Shown here: positions 51,802 through 59,926 of the stretch, in pieces
Position numbering within the stretch: the first letter of the stretch is position 1
Layout of the letters: each line of letters opens with the position of its first letter
Source: Ferdinandcohnia sp036965045
Lineage (GTDB): Bacteria; Bacillota; Bacilli; Bacillales; Bacillaceae_L
Direction: 5' to 3'
NCBI RefSeq assembly: GCF_036965045.1
Contig: NZ_JBALOV010000025.1
Location: 124,001-188,000, forward strand
DNA: 64,000 nucleotides
The notes under the pieces: model-generated
The model's input: only the letters and a program-made list of their open reading frames with translations
Told to the model about the DNA's origin: nothing
The model's database searches: none
Made by a program: the position numbers and the translations under genes

Positions 51802-53034
51802 CTAATTATTAATTAATATAGACATATAGGTTAATGTCAATAAATCTTTTTCTTTCATCAATTTAAATATTTTTTCAAGGTATTCAGGATTGTGCTCAAA
51901 AGTTTTCGAAAGGGATTGGACAAGTTTGATAACTAACTCTGATGTTAATCCTTTATGATGATTTGCTATCCCAACTAAATGCACTTTTATTAATGCATAT
52001 AATAGAATCATTCGTGAATAACTTTCAAATGGAGAACCACAATCTATCGGTAAACAATTTTTAAACACATAATTTACAAGATAATTTTCTAGCATATATC
52101 CTTTCTCTTGCATAAATGCTTCATAATACTTACTGTAGGCATATTGATATTGTTCTTGAGTTTGTTCATTTGTAGTACCTTCTTCAATCCTTAACCCAGA
52201 TAACATGTCTCTTGAACATTCTAAATATCTTGTAGAAGCTACTCGTCCATTTAAACGCAATACTAAAAGTTCTTGACATAAACGTAAGTGTATATCCATT
52301 CTTTTAGAAATATTTTTAAAAGCGCCTTTAAATGTGTAATCTTCCACACTTTTTAGATATTGTCCCATGATGTCGGGAATATCATTTACCCTATTCTTAT
52401 TTATACATTCCTGAAGCTCGTTATAAAATAATCCTAAAATTAGTAAACGCTCTTCGAGACTGTACTCCCTATTTTGTAAAACTGAAATCGTAATATATCG
52501 ATATTCGTTAAAAAGGTCTGTCCAATGGGTGATTTCTTTATTACTGGTATTAACTAAACTTGAAAGAAGTCTAATTTCCATTTCTTTTTGACCTTGTTCA
52601 AATTTTATACCATCCTCATTAAACAATACCAATCTAGAAGCTTCAGGACAAGATAAGGTTAGACTTTGCTCAACTATTTCATTCACTTTGTTGTTAATTC
52701 TAGGATATACAGCACATGTATTACATAAATAATCCTCGCCTAGCTTCGTTTGAATATCACACCAGCCTTCTTCACTTAAAAAGGAACATTTACCCTTAAT
52801 CATTTTCATTTTTGCAATATTATTCTTCGTAGGATTAGAACGGTTCCGACTAATATTTTTTTCTAATCTAGACTTTATATCAACTTGTTTAACTTTTTTA
52901 TATTTTTTATATGTTTCTTCATCTATATTCACTCTCCAACCAGCACAACAAGTATCTTCACATGCTGATCCAATGCAAGAAAATCCTTTAACATATTCTG
53001 GAATTAGCATTTCAACTAATTTTGTATTAGACAT
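51802..53034 (-). CDS. fliB: Flagellin lysine-N-methylase FliB
   Basis: 410 residues. Methylates surface lysines of flagellin. The Cys-rich N-terminal half is diagnostic: CIGSACEDTCCAGWRVNID, KGKCSFLSEEGWCDIQTKLG, CNTCAVYPR and SLTLSCPEASRLVLF; the cysteines probably bind a metal cluster. AGGAG precedes the ATG. It lies directly downstream of hag, the expected substrate, but beyond the hag terminator. FliB is not part of the B. subtilis 168 locus, so this is an addition relative to that reference. Confidence 0.92.
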   Translation of the reverse strand: MSNTKLVEMLIPEYVKGFSCIGSACEDTCCAGWRVNIDEETYKKYKKVKQVDIKSRLEKNISRNRSNPTKNNIAKMKMIKGKCSFLSEEGWCDIQTKLGEDYLCNTCAVYPRINNKVNEIVEQSLTLSCPEASRLVLFNEDGIKFEQGQKEMEIRLLSSLVNTSNKEITHWTDLFNEYRYITISVLQNREYSLEERLLILGLFYNELQECINKNRVNDIPDIMGQYLKSVEDYTFKGAFKNISKRMDIHLRLCQELLVLRLNGRVASTRYLECSRDMLSGLRIEEGTTNEQTQEQYQYAYSKYYEAFMQEKGYMLENYLVNYVFKNCLPIDCGSPFESYSRMILLYALIKVHLVGIANHHKGLTSELVIKLVQSLSKTFEHNPEYLEKIFKLMKEKDLLTLTYMSILINN

Positions 53035-53053
53035 AGTTGTTACTCCTTTAAGT

Positions 53054-53107
53054 TTAATCTTTCTAGATAGAAATCTATATCTTTAGGTGTCTATCTAGAA
53101 AGATTAA
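53054..53107. repeat. 18-bp perfect inverted repeat in the fliB leader
   Basis: TTAATCTTTCTAGATAGA (53054-53071) and its exact reverse complement (53090-53107) flank an 18-base loop. It sits between the hag terminator and the fliB ribosome-binding site. There is no T run after it, so it is not an ordinary terminator; RNA stabilisation, processing or a protein-binding site are options. Confidence 0.8.
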
Positions 53108-53111
53108 TATT

Positions 53112-53150
53112 TTTAATAAAAGAAAAGGAATGAACTCCATTCCTTTTCTT
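53112..53150 (-). terminator. Rho-independent terminator of hag
   Basis: AAAAGGAATG (53138-53147 strand-reversed) pairs with CATTCCTTTT across a 5-base loop, followed by a T-rich exit, 11 bases after the hag stop. Confidence 0.9.
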
Positions 53151-53160
53151 TCTAAAATTA

Positions 53161-53979
53161 TTAACGTAATAATTGTAATACAGCTTGTGGTTGTTGATTA
53201 GCTTGTGCAAGCATAGCTTGAGATGCTTGGTTAAGAATATTATTCTTAGTGAAATTCATCATTTCTTTAGCCATATCAACATCACGAATTCGGGATTCTG
53301 CAGCTTGTAGGTTTTCAGCAGCATTATCAAGGTTTTTAATAGTATGCTCTAAACGATTTTGATTTGCACCAAGAGATGAACGTATACCTGACACCGTTTT
53401 AATTGCTGTATCAACAAGACCAAGATCTGTAGTAGTTTGTCCTGATGTGCCATCTGGAGCCAGTGCACTAACGCCTAAAGTACCAGAATCCATTTTTGTA
53501 GCTATTGTTAGAGTAAGTTTTTGTCCTCCATTAGCTCCAATTTGGAAGTCGCTTGCAAAACCTCCATCTAATAATTTCTTTCCATTGAATTGTGTACGTT
53601 CAGCGATTCCATCTAGTTCCGCATTTAGCTCTGTAATCTCTGCTTTAATTGCATTAAGATCTTCAGTTTCAAGTGTACCACCATTACCTGCTTGAACAAT
53701 TAGTTCTCTCTGACGCTGTAAGATAGCATGAGTTTCATTAAGTGCACCTTCTGCTGTTTGGATTAAAGAAATTGCATCTTGAGAGTTGCGACTCGCTTGG
53801 TCTAATCCACGAATTTGACCACGCATTTTTTCAGAGATTGAAAGCCCAGCAGCATCGTCACCAGCACGGTTAATACGAAGACCTGAAGATAATTTCTCCA
53901 TTGATTTTGCAGCATTGTTTACATTCATGCCCATCTGACGGTGTGAGTTCATTGCATTTAAATTGTGATTGATAATCAT
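53161..53979 (-). CDS. hag: Flagellin
   Basis: 272 residues, short flagellin with conserved D0/D1 ends: MIINHNLNAMNSHRQMG, EKLSSGLRINRAGDDAAGLS at the N-terminus and the C-terminal NILNQASQAMLAQANQQPQA, VLQLLR. The variable middle is small. ATG 53979 has AAGGAGG upstream; the longer frame is not used. Expression is controlled by a sigma-D promoter and a CsrA site in the leader; export uses FliS; the adjacent FliB may methylate it. Confidence 0.97.
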   Translation of the reverse strand: MIINHNLNAMNSHRQMGMNVNNAAKSMEKLSSGLRINRAGDDAAGLSISEKMRGQIRGLDQASRNSQDAISLIQTAEGALNETHAILQRQRELIVQAGNGGTLETEDLNAIKAEITELNAELDGIAERTQFNGKKLLDGGFASDFQIGANGGQKLTLTIATKMDSGTLGVSALAPDGTSGQTTTDLGLVDTAIKTVSGIRSSLGANQNRLEHTIKNLDNAAENLQAAESRIRDVDMAKEMMNFTKNNILNQASQAMLAQANQQPQAVLQLLR

Positions 53980-53987
53980 TTTATTTT

Positions 53988-54023
53988 TCCTCCTTGAAAA
54001 TGGGTTTGTCCACATCCATGTGG
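53988..54023 (-). promoter_or_regulatory. CsrA-binding sites in the hag leader
   Basis: CCACATGGATGTGG (54010-54023) folds into a hairpin presenting GGA, nearly identical to the CsrA consensus ACARGGATGT. A second GGA is in the ribosome-binding site AAGGAGGA (53988-53995). This paired arrangement matches the known CsrA repression of hag in B. subtilis, relieved by FliW. Further upstream (54032-54056) a nearly perfect inverted repeat around CGGCCG adds another leader hairpin. Confidence 0.85.
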
Positions 54024-54076
54024 TTATTATTAAGCTAAAGTCGGCCGCCTTAAGCTTTGTTTGCCTTACATTAAAT

Positions 54077-54102
54077 ATATCGACATGATTTTTAGAAGTT
54101 TA
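54077..54102 (-). promoter_or_regulatory. Sigma-D promoter of hag
   Basis: TAAA (54099-54102), 14 bases, GTCGATAT (54077-54084) on the minus strand; one mismatch and one base short in spacing relative to TAAA-N15-GCCGATAT. Confidence 0.8.
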
Positions 54103-54132
54103 ATAGTTTCTAAAAGTTTTTTTGATTTTTTT

Positions 54133-54165
54133 CCAAAAAAACCTTAAGCATCGTGACTTAAGGTT
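54133..54165 (-). terminator. Rho-independent terminator after csrA
   Basis: Perfect 9-base stem AACCTTAAG/CTTAAGGTT with an 8-base loop and TTTTTGG exit on the minus strand. It includes the end of the csrA stop codon. Confidence 0.92.
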
Positions 54166-54388
54166 AGAATTTTTGATTCTTTATTTGATCTAATAAGGTT
54201 GTAGAGATAGAAGCAGCTTCATTATTTGATTCTTGTATCGATAAATATACTTCTTTCCGATGTATGTCAACATGTTTTGGGGCATTGATTCCTAATTTTA
54301 TTTGATCACCTTGAACAGAAAGAATCGTTATTTCTACTTCATCGCCTATCTGAATGGCTTCATTTACTTTTCTTGATAAAACAAGCAT
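54164..54388 (-). CDS. csrA: Carbon storage regulator CsrA
   Basis: RNA-binding translational repressor, 74 residues. LVLSRKVNEAIQIGDEVEIT and IKLGINAPKHVDIHRKEVY are fully conserved family sequence. It should bind the hag leader and be titrated by FliW encoded just upstream. GGAGGTGG precedes the ATG. Confidence 0.97.
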   Translation of the reverse strand: MLVLSRKVNEAIQIGDEVEITILSVQGDQIKLGINAPKHVDIHRKEVYLSIQESNNEAASISTTLLDQIKNQKF

Positions 54389-54400
54389 ACTTCCACCTCC

Positions 54401-54838
54401 CTATTTAATTATTTTTTCAGCAAAGAGTTTATGCCTAGTTGTATATGGCGAATCATTCAAAATTACTTGTTTTCCAATCTTTTTGTTTCCATTAAGTATG
54501 ATCGGACCTTGTAAATTTGCTGTCGATTCTCCAAAAGGTTCTTTTAATGTAACTATCGTATATACTTGTACATCTTGATCAGTATCTACCTTCAAAGTTT
54601 CTTTTTCTACTTTTGACAATAAAAATTCATAGTCATGTAAAAAAAGAAATGGATTCACAACTACAAAACCTACTTCATCAGTATGTATTGATTGTAAAAT
54701 GAAGAAAGGTGATTCTTTGTTTATTGGCAACAATACGAATTGTTTTTCCTCTATAAATCCTGGAATACCATTAGGAAACTTTATAATGTCATTCTCTTTT
54801 ATCTCAATTTCTCCATGGTACTTTGTTTGAATGACCAT
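54401..54838 (-). CDS. fliW: Flagellar assembly factor FliW
   Basis: 145 residues. Binds CsrA or flagellin in the flagellin homeostasis switch. KYHGEIEIKENDIIKFPNGI, PGFIEEKQFVLLP and a VVNPFLF motif are typical. GAGGATG precedes the ATG. 12 bases upstream of csrA. Confidence 0.96.
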   Translation of the reverse strand: MVIQTKYHGEIEIKENDIIKFPNGIPGFIEEKQFVLLPINKESPFFILQSIHTDEVGFVVVNPFLFLHDYEFLLSKVEKETLKVDTDQDVQVYTIVTLKEPFGESTANLQGPIILNGNKKIGKQVILNDSPYTTRHKLFAEKIIK

Positions 54839-54860
54839 TTGTCACCATCCTCTTCCCTTA

Positions 54861-55430
54861 TTATGCCTTAACATCAATATTTTCAAAATCAATTTTTAGT
54901 TCATTTCTTTGCCTCAAATAAATATCGACTTTACCCTGATAATAATCAACGATTGGCTTATTTACTTGAACATCAATAATAGGTTTATGAGGTGTTACCT
55001 TAATGTCCACTTTACGAGGGTCATAATGAATCTTCACACTACCAAAGGATGGAATATAGCCAATGTTAAATTCCTTCATGGGCTTTTGACCATTTTCTTT
55101 CGCTTGCCTTGCTAATGGATTTCCACCATTTTCAATTTCCATTAATTCATTTCCTTGTTGAGCTCTTCTTGCAATCCCGACGAGCAAATCCTCTTTTCCC
55201 TGCTGAGCTAATTCCTCAATACTCCGTAAGATATTCTTTAAGCCCATTTCGGCCCAAGCTTCTGTTTGGTCAATTGTTAATTTGGGAGTAGTTGTTTCCA
55301 TCGTGATATCTGCCTTTGGCTGTTGAATCGATAATTCAGCCATTGGTTGCTTAGTTTCTGTTCTTGCATTGGCTGTTTCGATTCCAATTTGTGCTTGTTT
55401 ACTTTCTAATCTTATTTGCGGAAGTCTCAT
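54861..55430 (-). CDS. yviE: YviE/DUF6470-family protein
   Basis: 189 residues, soluble, rich in charged beta-like repeats (RLPQIRLESKQAQIGIETAN; PKADITMETTTPKLTIDQTE). Conserved at this position in Bacillus flagellar loci; function not established. AGGAG precedes the ATG. A terminator lies between flgL and this gene. Confidence 0.88.
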   Translation of the reverse strand: MRLPQIRLESKQAQIGIETANARTETKQPMAELSIQQPKADITMETTTPKLTIDQTEAWAEMGLKNILRSIEELAQQGKEDLLVGIARRAQQGNELMEIENGGNPLARQAKENGQKPMKEFNIGYIPSFGSVKIHYDPRKVDIKVTPHKPIIDVQVNKPIVDYYQGKVDIYLRQRNELKIDFENIDVKA

Positions 55431-55447
55431 GCTTTATACACTCCTAG

Positions 55448-55474
55448 TAAAAAAGCTATCTACAAAAGATAGCT
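55448..55474 (-). terminator. Rho-independent terminator after flgL
   Basis: AGCTATCT/AGATAGCT with a 5-base loop and TTTTTTA exit on the minus strand, before yviE. It splits what is otherwise a continuous flagellar gene run and may lower yviE-fliW-csrA relative to flgKL. Confidence 0.85.
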
Positions 55475-56376
55475 TACCGTAAAAAATCTATTAAAGATGG
55501 TTGAATGATTCTTGCACCTACACTAAGAGCTGCTCGATGAAGACTCTCTTGTGCTGTTAACTCTGTAATTACTTTTTCAATATCTGCATCTTCATTTTCT
55601 GCTAAAAGCTTTACAGCTGTTATTTCCTGACTATTTAAACGGTTTTCCATCATCTCAACACGGTTTTGTTTTGCACCAGTCTCAGCACGAAGAAGTAACA
55701 AATTATCCTTTTGAATTTCGATATCTGATATATACCCAGTAAGGTCTGCCCCACTTTTAGTTGGGTCTTTTAATGCTCCTATAATCTCACCAAGCTTTGC
55801 AACAACTCCATTTGCCGAAGCAAAAAATGTATGTCCATCTGCATTGACATCAAGAGTAATTCCATTAAAAACTTCAATCTCAACTTTGTTGCTATTGGCA
55901 GTAGGATTCACATTCAAATTACCTGTTATAGGATATCCATTAAATAATGGTTGTAATGTATTTGTTCCACTAAATAAATACTTGTCTCCTACCTTCGTAT
56001 TCGCGAAATCAACAATCTGTTTCTGGAGTTGTTCCATTTCTACAGCTATTTTCTCACGATCATCTGGCGTAAGTGAATCGGTAGATGCTTGTACTAACAA
56101 CTCGGAAACACGATGCATGGCACTAGTAACTTGATTCAGCGTCTCATCTGTTGTATCTAACCAGTTATGAACCTCACCAATATTCCTTTGAAATTGTTGA
56201 ACTTTATCCAAATTCGTTCGATACCCAATACCCTTCATCGCCACAACCGGATCATCTGAAGGACGATTGATTTTTTTCCCTGTCATAAGCTGCTCTTGAA
56301 TTTTCCCCATTTTTGAATAGCTTCCGGACAAATGACGTAGCATATTATTTGAAAGCATCGATTGAGTAACTCGCAT
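55474..56376 (-). CDS. flgL: Flagellar hook-filament junction protein FlgL (HAP3)
   Basis: 300 residues with flagellin-like ends: MRVTQSMLSNNMLRHLSGSY, GKKINRPSDDPVVAMKG and KVITELTAQESLHRAALSVG. Connects hook to filament. GGTAGGTG precedes the ATG; ten bases after flgK. Confidence 0.95.
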   Translation of the reverse strand: MRVTQSMLSNNMLRHLSGSYSKMGKIQEQLMTGKKINRPSDDPVVAMKGIGYRTNLDKVQQFQRNIGEVHNWLDTTDETLNQVTSAMHRVSELLVQASTDSLTPDDREKIAVEMEQLQKQIVDFANTKVGDKYLFSGTNTLQPLFNGYPITGNLNVNPTANSNKVEIEVFNGITLDVNADGHTFFASANGVVAKLGEIIGALKDPTKSGADLTGYISDIEIQKDNLLLLRAETGAKQNRVEMMENRLNSQEITAVKLLAENEDADIEKVITELTAQESLHRAALSVGARIIQPSLIDFLR

Positions 56377-56386
56377 TATTTAACAC

Positions 56387-57949
56387 CTACCTTCCTACAA
56401 CACCCATACCATTTATAATTTTGTCTAGCATTTCATCAATCACTGTAATTTGTCTTGCTGCTGCATTGTAAGCGTGTTGGAATGTAATCATATTTGTCAT
56501 TTCTTCATCTAAAGATACTGAGGAAACCGATCGACGATTTTTCTCTACAGTATCTTTCAATATCGCACTGTTCGTTTCCATTTGTCTTGCATGTTGGCCT
56601 TTAACTCCTAAATCTCCAATTAACCCTTGGTAGAAGGTTTCCAGTGTTCCTTCAGAAACAAAACCGTTTGAACCAGCTAAGGGTGATCCTGATAGCGCTG
56701 TTTGTTTTACTCCAGCAAGGTTAATTGCGTTTATACCGTTTCCAGATACGTTTGCTTCACTTGAAGCGGCAATTAAATCATTGTTATCAAGAATTTGTTG
56801 ATTAACCGCTATTGCTTTAGCTGCACCTTTGTAATCATTTGCTGGTTCAAAGAAATTGAGACTTGTTTGACTAGAATTGCCTCCATTTCGATCGAGTGAC
56901 CAGCCTTTTTGGTGCTGTGCGTTAAATTCAGTAATAAATGTATAAGCCATTTGGTCTAAATCATCTAGCATCTGTGGAAAAAGACCCTCCGTATTACCTG
57001 TTGCATTTTCATATCCGAAAGATTCAACTAGAGCTTTAATTTTTCCTGATGGTATATCATAAGCATTAATTTCAGTCGTTCCAGTACTTGATACAATATT
57101 AATTTTTTGAATGACATCTCCTGGAATTGTTTGATCACTGCTTCCATTATTCGGGCTAACAGCGAATCTATTAAAGATAGAACCACTTACCAGAGTCTCA
57201 CCACTTGCTAGTTTAATATCATAAATTCCTTCAGCAATATCTAAAGCATTACCACCAGTACCTTTTTGCTCCACTTTTATGTCAATAAATTTTGAAAGCT
57301 CATCTACTAACATATCTCTCTGATCATAAAGATCATTTGGTAAATAACCAACAGGTTCAATTTCTGAGATTTGACTATTAAGACCTGCGATTTTTTCAAG
57401 AATGGTATTCACATTTTTTAATGAAACGCTCAACTCGTTTCCTAAGTCCTGTTTGATACCCTTAATTGAATCGTGAAGATAATGAAATGTATCAGCAACA
57501 GCAGTTCCACGTTGTGCAACAACCGCTCTGGCCCCTTTGTTTTCTGGGTTCACACTAAGATCCTGAAGCGATTGCCAAAATTGATCCATTGATTTTGCTA
57601 AACCCGTTTCACTCGGTTCATTTAAAATATCTTCCATTTTAGAGATTGCGTTAGTACGAGCTTCCCAATATCCATTTTTAGTATTTTCGCCTCTAAATTG
57701 TAAGTCTAAAAATCCTTCACGCACACGCTGAATTGTACCAGCCTCAACTCCTGTTCCAACTTGACCAGGAATTTTCGCCGTATTTAGACCAGGAGATGGG
57801 TATGGAGTTGTCTGGGTGAAATTAACGCGTTGCCTTGTATAGCCAGGTGTACTGGCGTTTGCGATATTATGTCCAGTTGTATATAGCGCGCTTTGCTGGG
57901 TCATCATGCCGCGGCGTGCTGTTTCTAGTCCATGAAAGGTTGATACCAT
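56387..57949 (-). CDS. flgK: Flagellar hook-associated protein FlgK (HAP1)
   Basis: 520 residues. FHGLETARRGMMTQQSALYT, TTGHNIANASTPGYTRQRVN and the C-terminal DEEMTNMITFQHAYNAAARQ, ITVIDEMLDKIINGMGVVGR are standard rod/hook-family ends. GGAGG precedes the ATG. Confidence 0.96.
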   Translation of the reverse strand: MVSTFHGLETARRGMMTQQSALYTTGHNIANASTPGYTRQRVNFTQTTPYPSPGLNTAKIPGQVGTGVEAGTIQRVREGFLDLQFRGENTKNGYWEARTNAISKMEDILNEPSETGLAKSMDQFWQSLQDLSVNPENKGARAVVAQRGTAVADTFHYLHDSIKGIKQDLGNELSVSLKNVNTILEKIAGLNSQISEIEPVGYLPNDLYDQRDMLVDELSKFIDIKVEQKGTGGNALDIAEGIYDIKLASGETLVSGSIFNRFAVSPNNGSSDQTIPGDVIQKINIVSSTGTTEINAYDIPSGKIKALVESFGYENATGNTEGLFPQMLDDLDQMAYTFITEFNAQHQKGWSLDRNGGNSSQTSLNFFEPANDYKGAAKAIAVNQQILDNNDLIAASSEANVSGNGINAINLAGVKQTALSGSPLAGSNGFVSEGTLETFYQGLIGDLGVKGQHARQMETNSAILKDTVEKNRRSVSSVSLDEEMTNMITFQHAYNAAARQITVIDEMLDKIINGMGVVGR

Positions 57950-57967
57950 TTTTCCATCCTCCGTTGT

Positions 57968-58450
57968 CTAAGCTTTCGAATCAAACATCGAGCGTGTTTG
58001 CTTTTTCTCTTGTGTTCCCGCCGGGTTGCCGTAATTGACGTTTTGTTCTTGCGGAAGAAGCATGTCCAATGACATGTTCACGTACTGCAAAGATTGGTGT
58101 GTGAGCTGCTGATTTAATTCGTTCACGACCTTTAATTCGTGAGTCACTTTAACTAAATCCTCATGTAATCCCGCCAACTCCGAACGAATTGGCTCACTTG
58201 CAGCCTCAATACACTTCGATAATGTCTTTTCTTCAACACGAGGTCCAAGCCATTTTTCAACAATTGTAATCCGTTCATTTTCCAATTGTCTGATTGCTAG
58301 AATGTATTTCTGTTCTTCCTTCATCTGTTCGTTGAGGGCATCGATGTCGCCTTTTTTCAAGATGTCTGTTTTTCGCTCAGATAGCTTAAGTAAGTTTTGG
58401 TGTAAAGCAAGTATTTTTTTGAGCATCACGACTAAGTTTTCAGCTGACAT
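57968..58450 (-). CDS. flgN: FlgN-family flagellar chaperone
   Basis: 160 residues, long helices (LVVMLKKILALHQNLLKLSE; LEDLVKVTHELKVVNELNQQ-like region). Export chaperone for FlgK and FlgL; B. subtilis yvyG. CGGAGGG precedes the ATG. It lies between flgM and flgK as expected. Confidence 0.9.
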   Translation of the reverse strand: MSAENLVVMLKKILALHQNLLKLSERKTDILKKGDIDALNEQMKEEQKYILAIRQLENERITIVEKWLGPRVEEKTLSKCIEAASEPIRSELAGLHEDLVKVTHELKVVNELNQQLTHQSLQYVNMSLDMLLPQEQNVNYGNPAGTQEKKQTRSMFDSKA

Positions 58451-58470
58451 AATGACCCTCCGTTCTCAAA

Positions 58471-58731
58471 TTATTTTTTAAAATAAAAATCGTAGACGCT
58501 TTTCGCCACGTCTTCTGCATTCACCTTATAGGTTCCGTTTTGAACCTGTTGCTTTAGTGCTTCTACTTTTTGCTGGCGTTCAACCGTAATAGGTGAAGTT
58601 TCCTGTAGCTGTTTTGCAGCCGAAGAAATTTCAACCTTATCTGTCTGAGGTGACCTTTCTGTTGCAGCAATTTTGTTCATCTGCTTTTTATACGGATTCA
58701 TTCCTACAGGTCCGAACTGGTTAATTTTCAT
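58471..58731 (-). CDS. flgM: Anti-sigma-D factor FlgM
   Basis: 86 residues. Inhibits sigma-D until the hook is complete. PQTDKVEISSAAKQLQE and VEALKQQVQNGTYKVNAEDV match FlgM. Preceded by its own perfect sigma-D promoter at 58775-58801. Confidence 0.95.
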   Translation of the reverse strand: MKINQFGPVGMNPYKKQMNKIAATERSPQTDKVEISSAAKQLQETSPITVERQQKVEALKQQVQNGTYKVNAEDVAKSVYDFYFKK

Positions 58732-58774
58732 GGTAAAACCTCACTTTCTATCCGAACTTCATGTCTTTTCCTTT

Positions 58775-58801
58775 ATATCGGCAGTGACATGAAAATGTTT
58801 A
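58775..58801 (-). promoter_or_regulatory. Sigma-D promoter of flgM
   Basis: TAAA (58798-58801), 15 bases, GCCGATAT (58775-58782): a perfect sigma-D consensus with perfect spacing. Its -35 box lies just after the yvyF stop region. Confidence 0.93.
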
Positions 58802-58807
58802 GAAATT

Positions 58808-59212
58808 TTAATCCACAAAATATGTTCTTTTTTCACGTTCTCGGATTTCTTTCTTCCGTTCTTCTTCCTGTTCAAAAGTCGATAATTCACCACGAAGTTC
58901 CTTTGAACAATCGTCACATAAGATCCCTTCACGGATTATGGTACGACATTTTTGGCATGGATATCCAAGGTTCGGGAATTGAGCCAATTTCAGCTTTCCT
59001 GTTCGGATGAACTTGATGATTAATTCTTCATCCACACCTGTACCTTCAGAGGCTTCAAAAATAGTTGCTGTGCGGTTTTCTCTTTTTCGAATAAATTTAT
59101 ATACCGTTTCGAATGCGATTTGCTCATCCTTATAGCATTTTTCACATACATCACGAAGATTTGTTTTTACAAATACTGCGCCACAATTTGGGCAATTCAT
59201 AAGTTCTGCCAT
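58808..59212 (-). CDS. yvyF: YvyF-family zinc-ribbon flagellar operon protein
   Basis: 134 residues. Zinc-ribbon Cys pairs at MNCPNCGAVFV, CEKCYKDE, CQKCRTIIREGILCDDC; a helix-turn-helix-like middle (ATIFEASEGTGVDEELIIKF). Conserved upstream of flgM in Bacillus. GGAGAG precedes the ATG. Regulatory role possible, not shown. Confidence 0.9.
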   Translation of the reverse strand: MAELMNCPNCGAVFVKTNLRDVCEKCYKDEQIAFETVYKFIRKRENRTATIFEASEGTGVDEELIIKFIRTGKLKLAQFPNLGYPCQKCRTIIREGILCDDCSKELRGELSTFEQEEERKKEIREREKRTYFVD

Positions 59213-59340
59213 GTTAATTCTCTCCTATAACACCTTATTTCCTTCTATTATATCGGTGTTTACATGGGAGTTTGTAGTGACAGATTTTTGAAATAGAATT
59301 CTCAGTGGGATTTTTTATGTAGGTTTCTTATGCAGATCTA

Positions 59341-59643
59341 TTATAGGGGTTTTTGACGTGGATGTTTAACAAGGAAAATTTCTACATTTCGAGAGGTAAG
59401 GCGATAATAAACCTTATAAGGATCCGATTTTCCTATTCTAAACAGAACCAATCTCAGTTCAGTAGGTGAACCTTTTATAAATATTGGTTTTCCAGGGATA
59501 TAGATCGAGAAATTCTGATTCTTAAAATAACTTTCTATACTCTGTTGGAGAAATTCTCCTATCATAGGTAGATCCAATGATAATCTCCAATTATCTAAAT
59601 CGATTAATGTTTGGATTGCTTTCTTTCTCCAGTAAATATCCAT
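59341..59643 (-). CDS. RelE/ParE-type toxin-like protein
   Basis: 100 residues. YWRKKAIQTLIDLDNWRLSL at the N-terminus and YKVYYRLTSRNVEIFLVKHP at the C-terminus fit the RelE/ParE fold (basic, with a final beta-strand after an RVYYR-like strand). The start overlaps the upstream gene's stop by one base, typical of toxin-antitoxin pairs. Assignment is by layout and pattern only. Confidence 0.6.
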   Translation of the reverse strand: MDIYWRKKAIQTLIDLDNWRLSLDLPMIGEFLQQSIESYFKNQNFSIYIPGKPIFIKGSPTELRLVLFRIGKSDPYKVYYRLTSRNVEIFLVKHPRQKPL

Positions 59644-59879
59644 TATTTTTTCTCCAACATTCTACGGATTTCCTCTTTTGATAATATGGGGTTTTTTTCC
59701 TCGTCTAAAGCCTCTAATATTTCATTCTCTTCCTCTTCATCAGTTACATGATAAACATTTGAGTCATTAACCTCTTCTACTTCAAATAACAAAAATTTTC
59801 TTTCTCCAACCTCCAAGTAATGGTTACCTGAGATGATAGCCTTTTTCAATTCTTGATCTTCAATTTTAAATGGTTTCAT
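59643..59879 (-). CDS. Antitoxin-like acidic protein
   Basis: 78 residues, strongly acidic tail (DEEEENEILEALDEEKNPIL, SKEEIRRMLEKK). It precedes the RelE-like gene, the usual antitoxin position. ATG 59879 has AAAGGG 12 bases upstream; an ATG at 59900 without a site is the alternative. The pair sits between comFC and yvyF, which are adjacent in B. subtilis, so it is an insertion there. Confidence 0.55.
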   Translation of the reverse strand: MKPFKIEDQELKKAIISGNHYLEVGERKFLLFEVEEVNDSNVYHVTDEEEENEILEALDEEKNPILSKEEIRRMLEKK

Positions 59880-59926
59880 TAATAAATCACGCCCTTTCAT
59901 TTATTTATATAATTATATTACGTTCC

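Noticed and set aside
53996..54070. hag leader as a fourth c-di-GMP riboswitch
   Set aside because: GGCAAAC occurs, but GACGCAAAGC and the rest of the GEMM core are missing; the CsrA hairpin explains the leader better.
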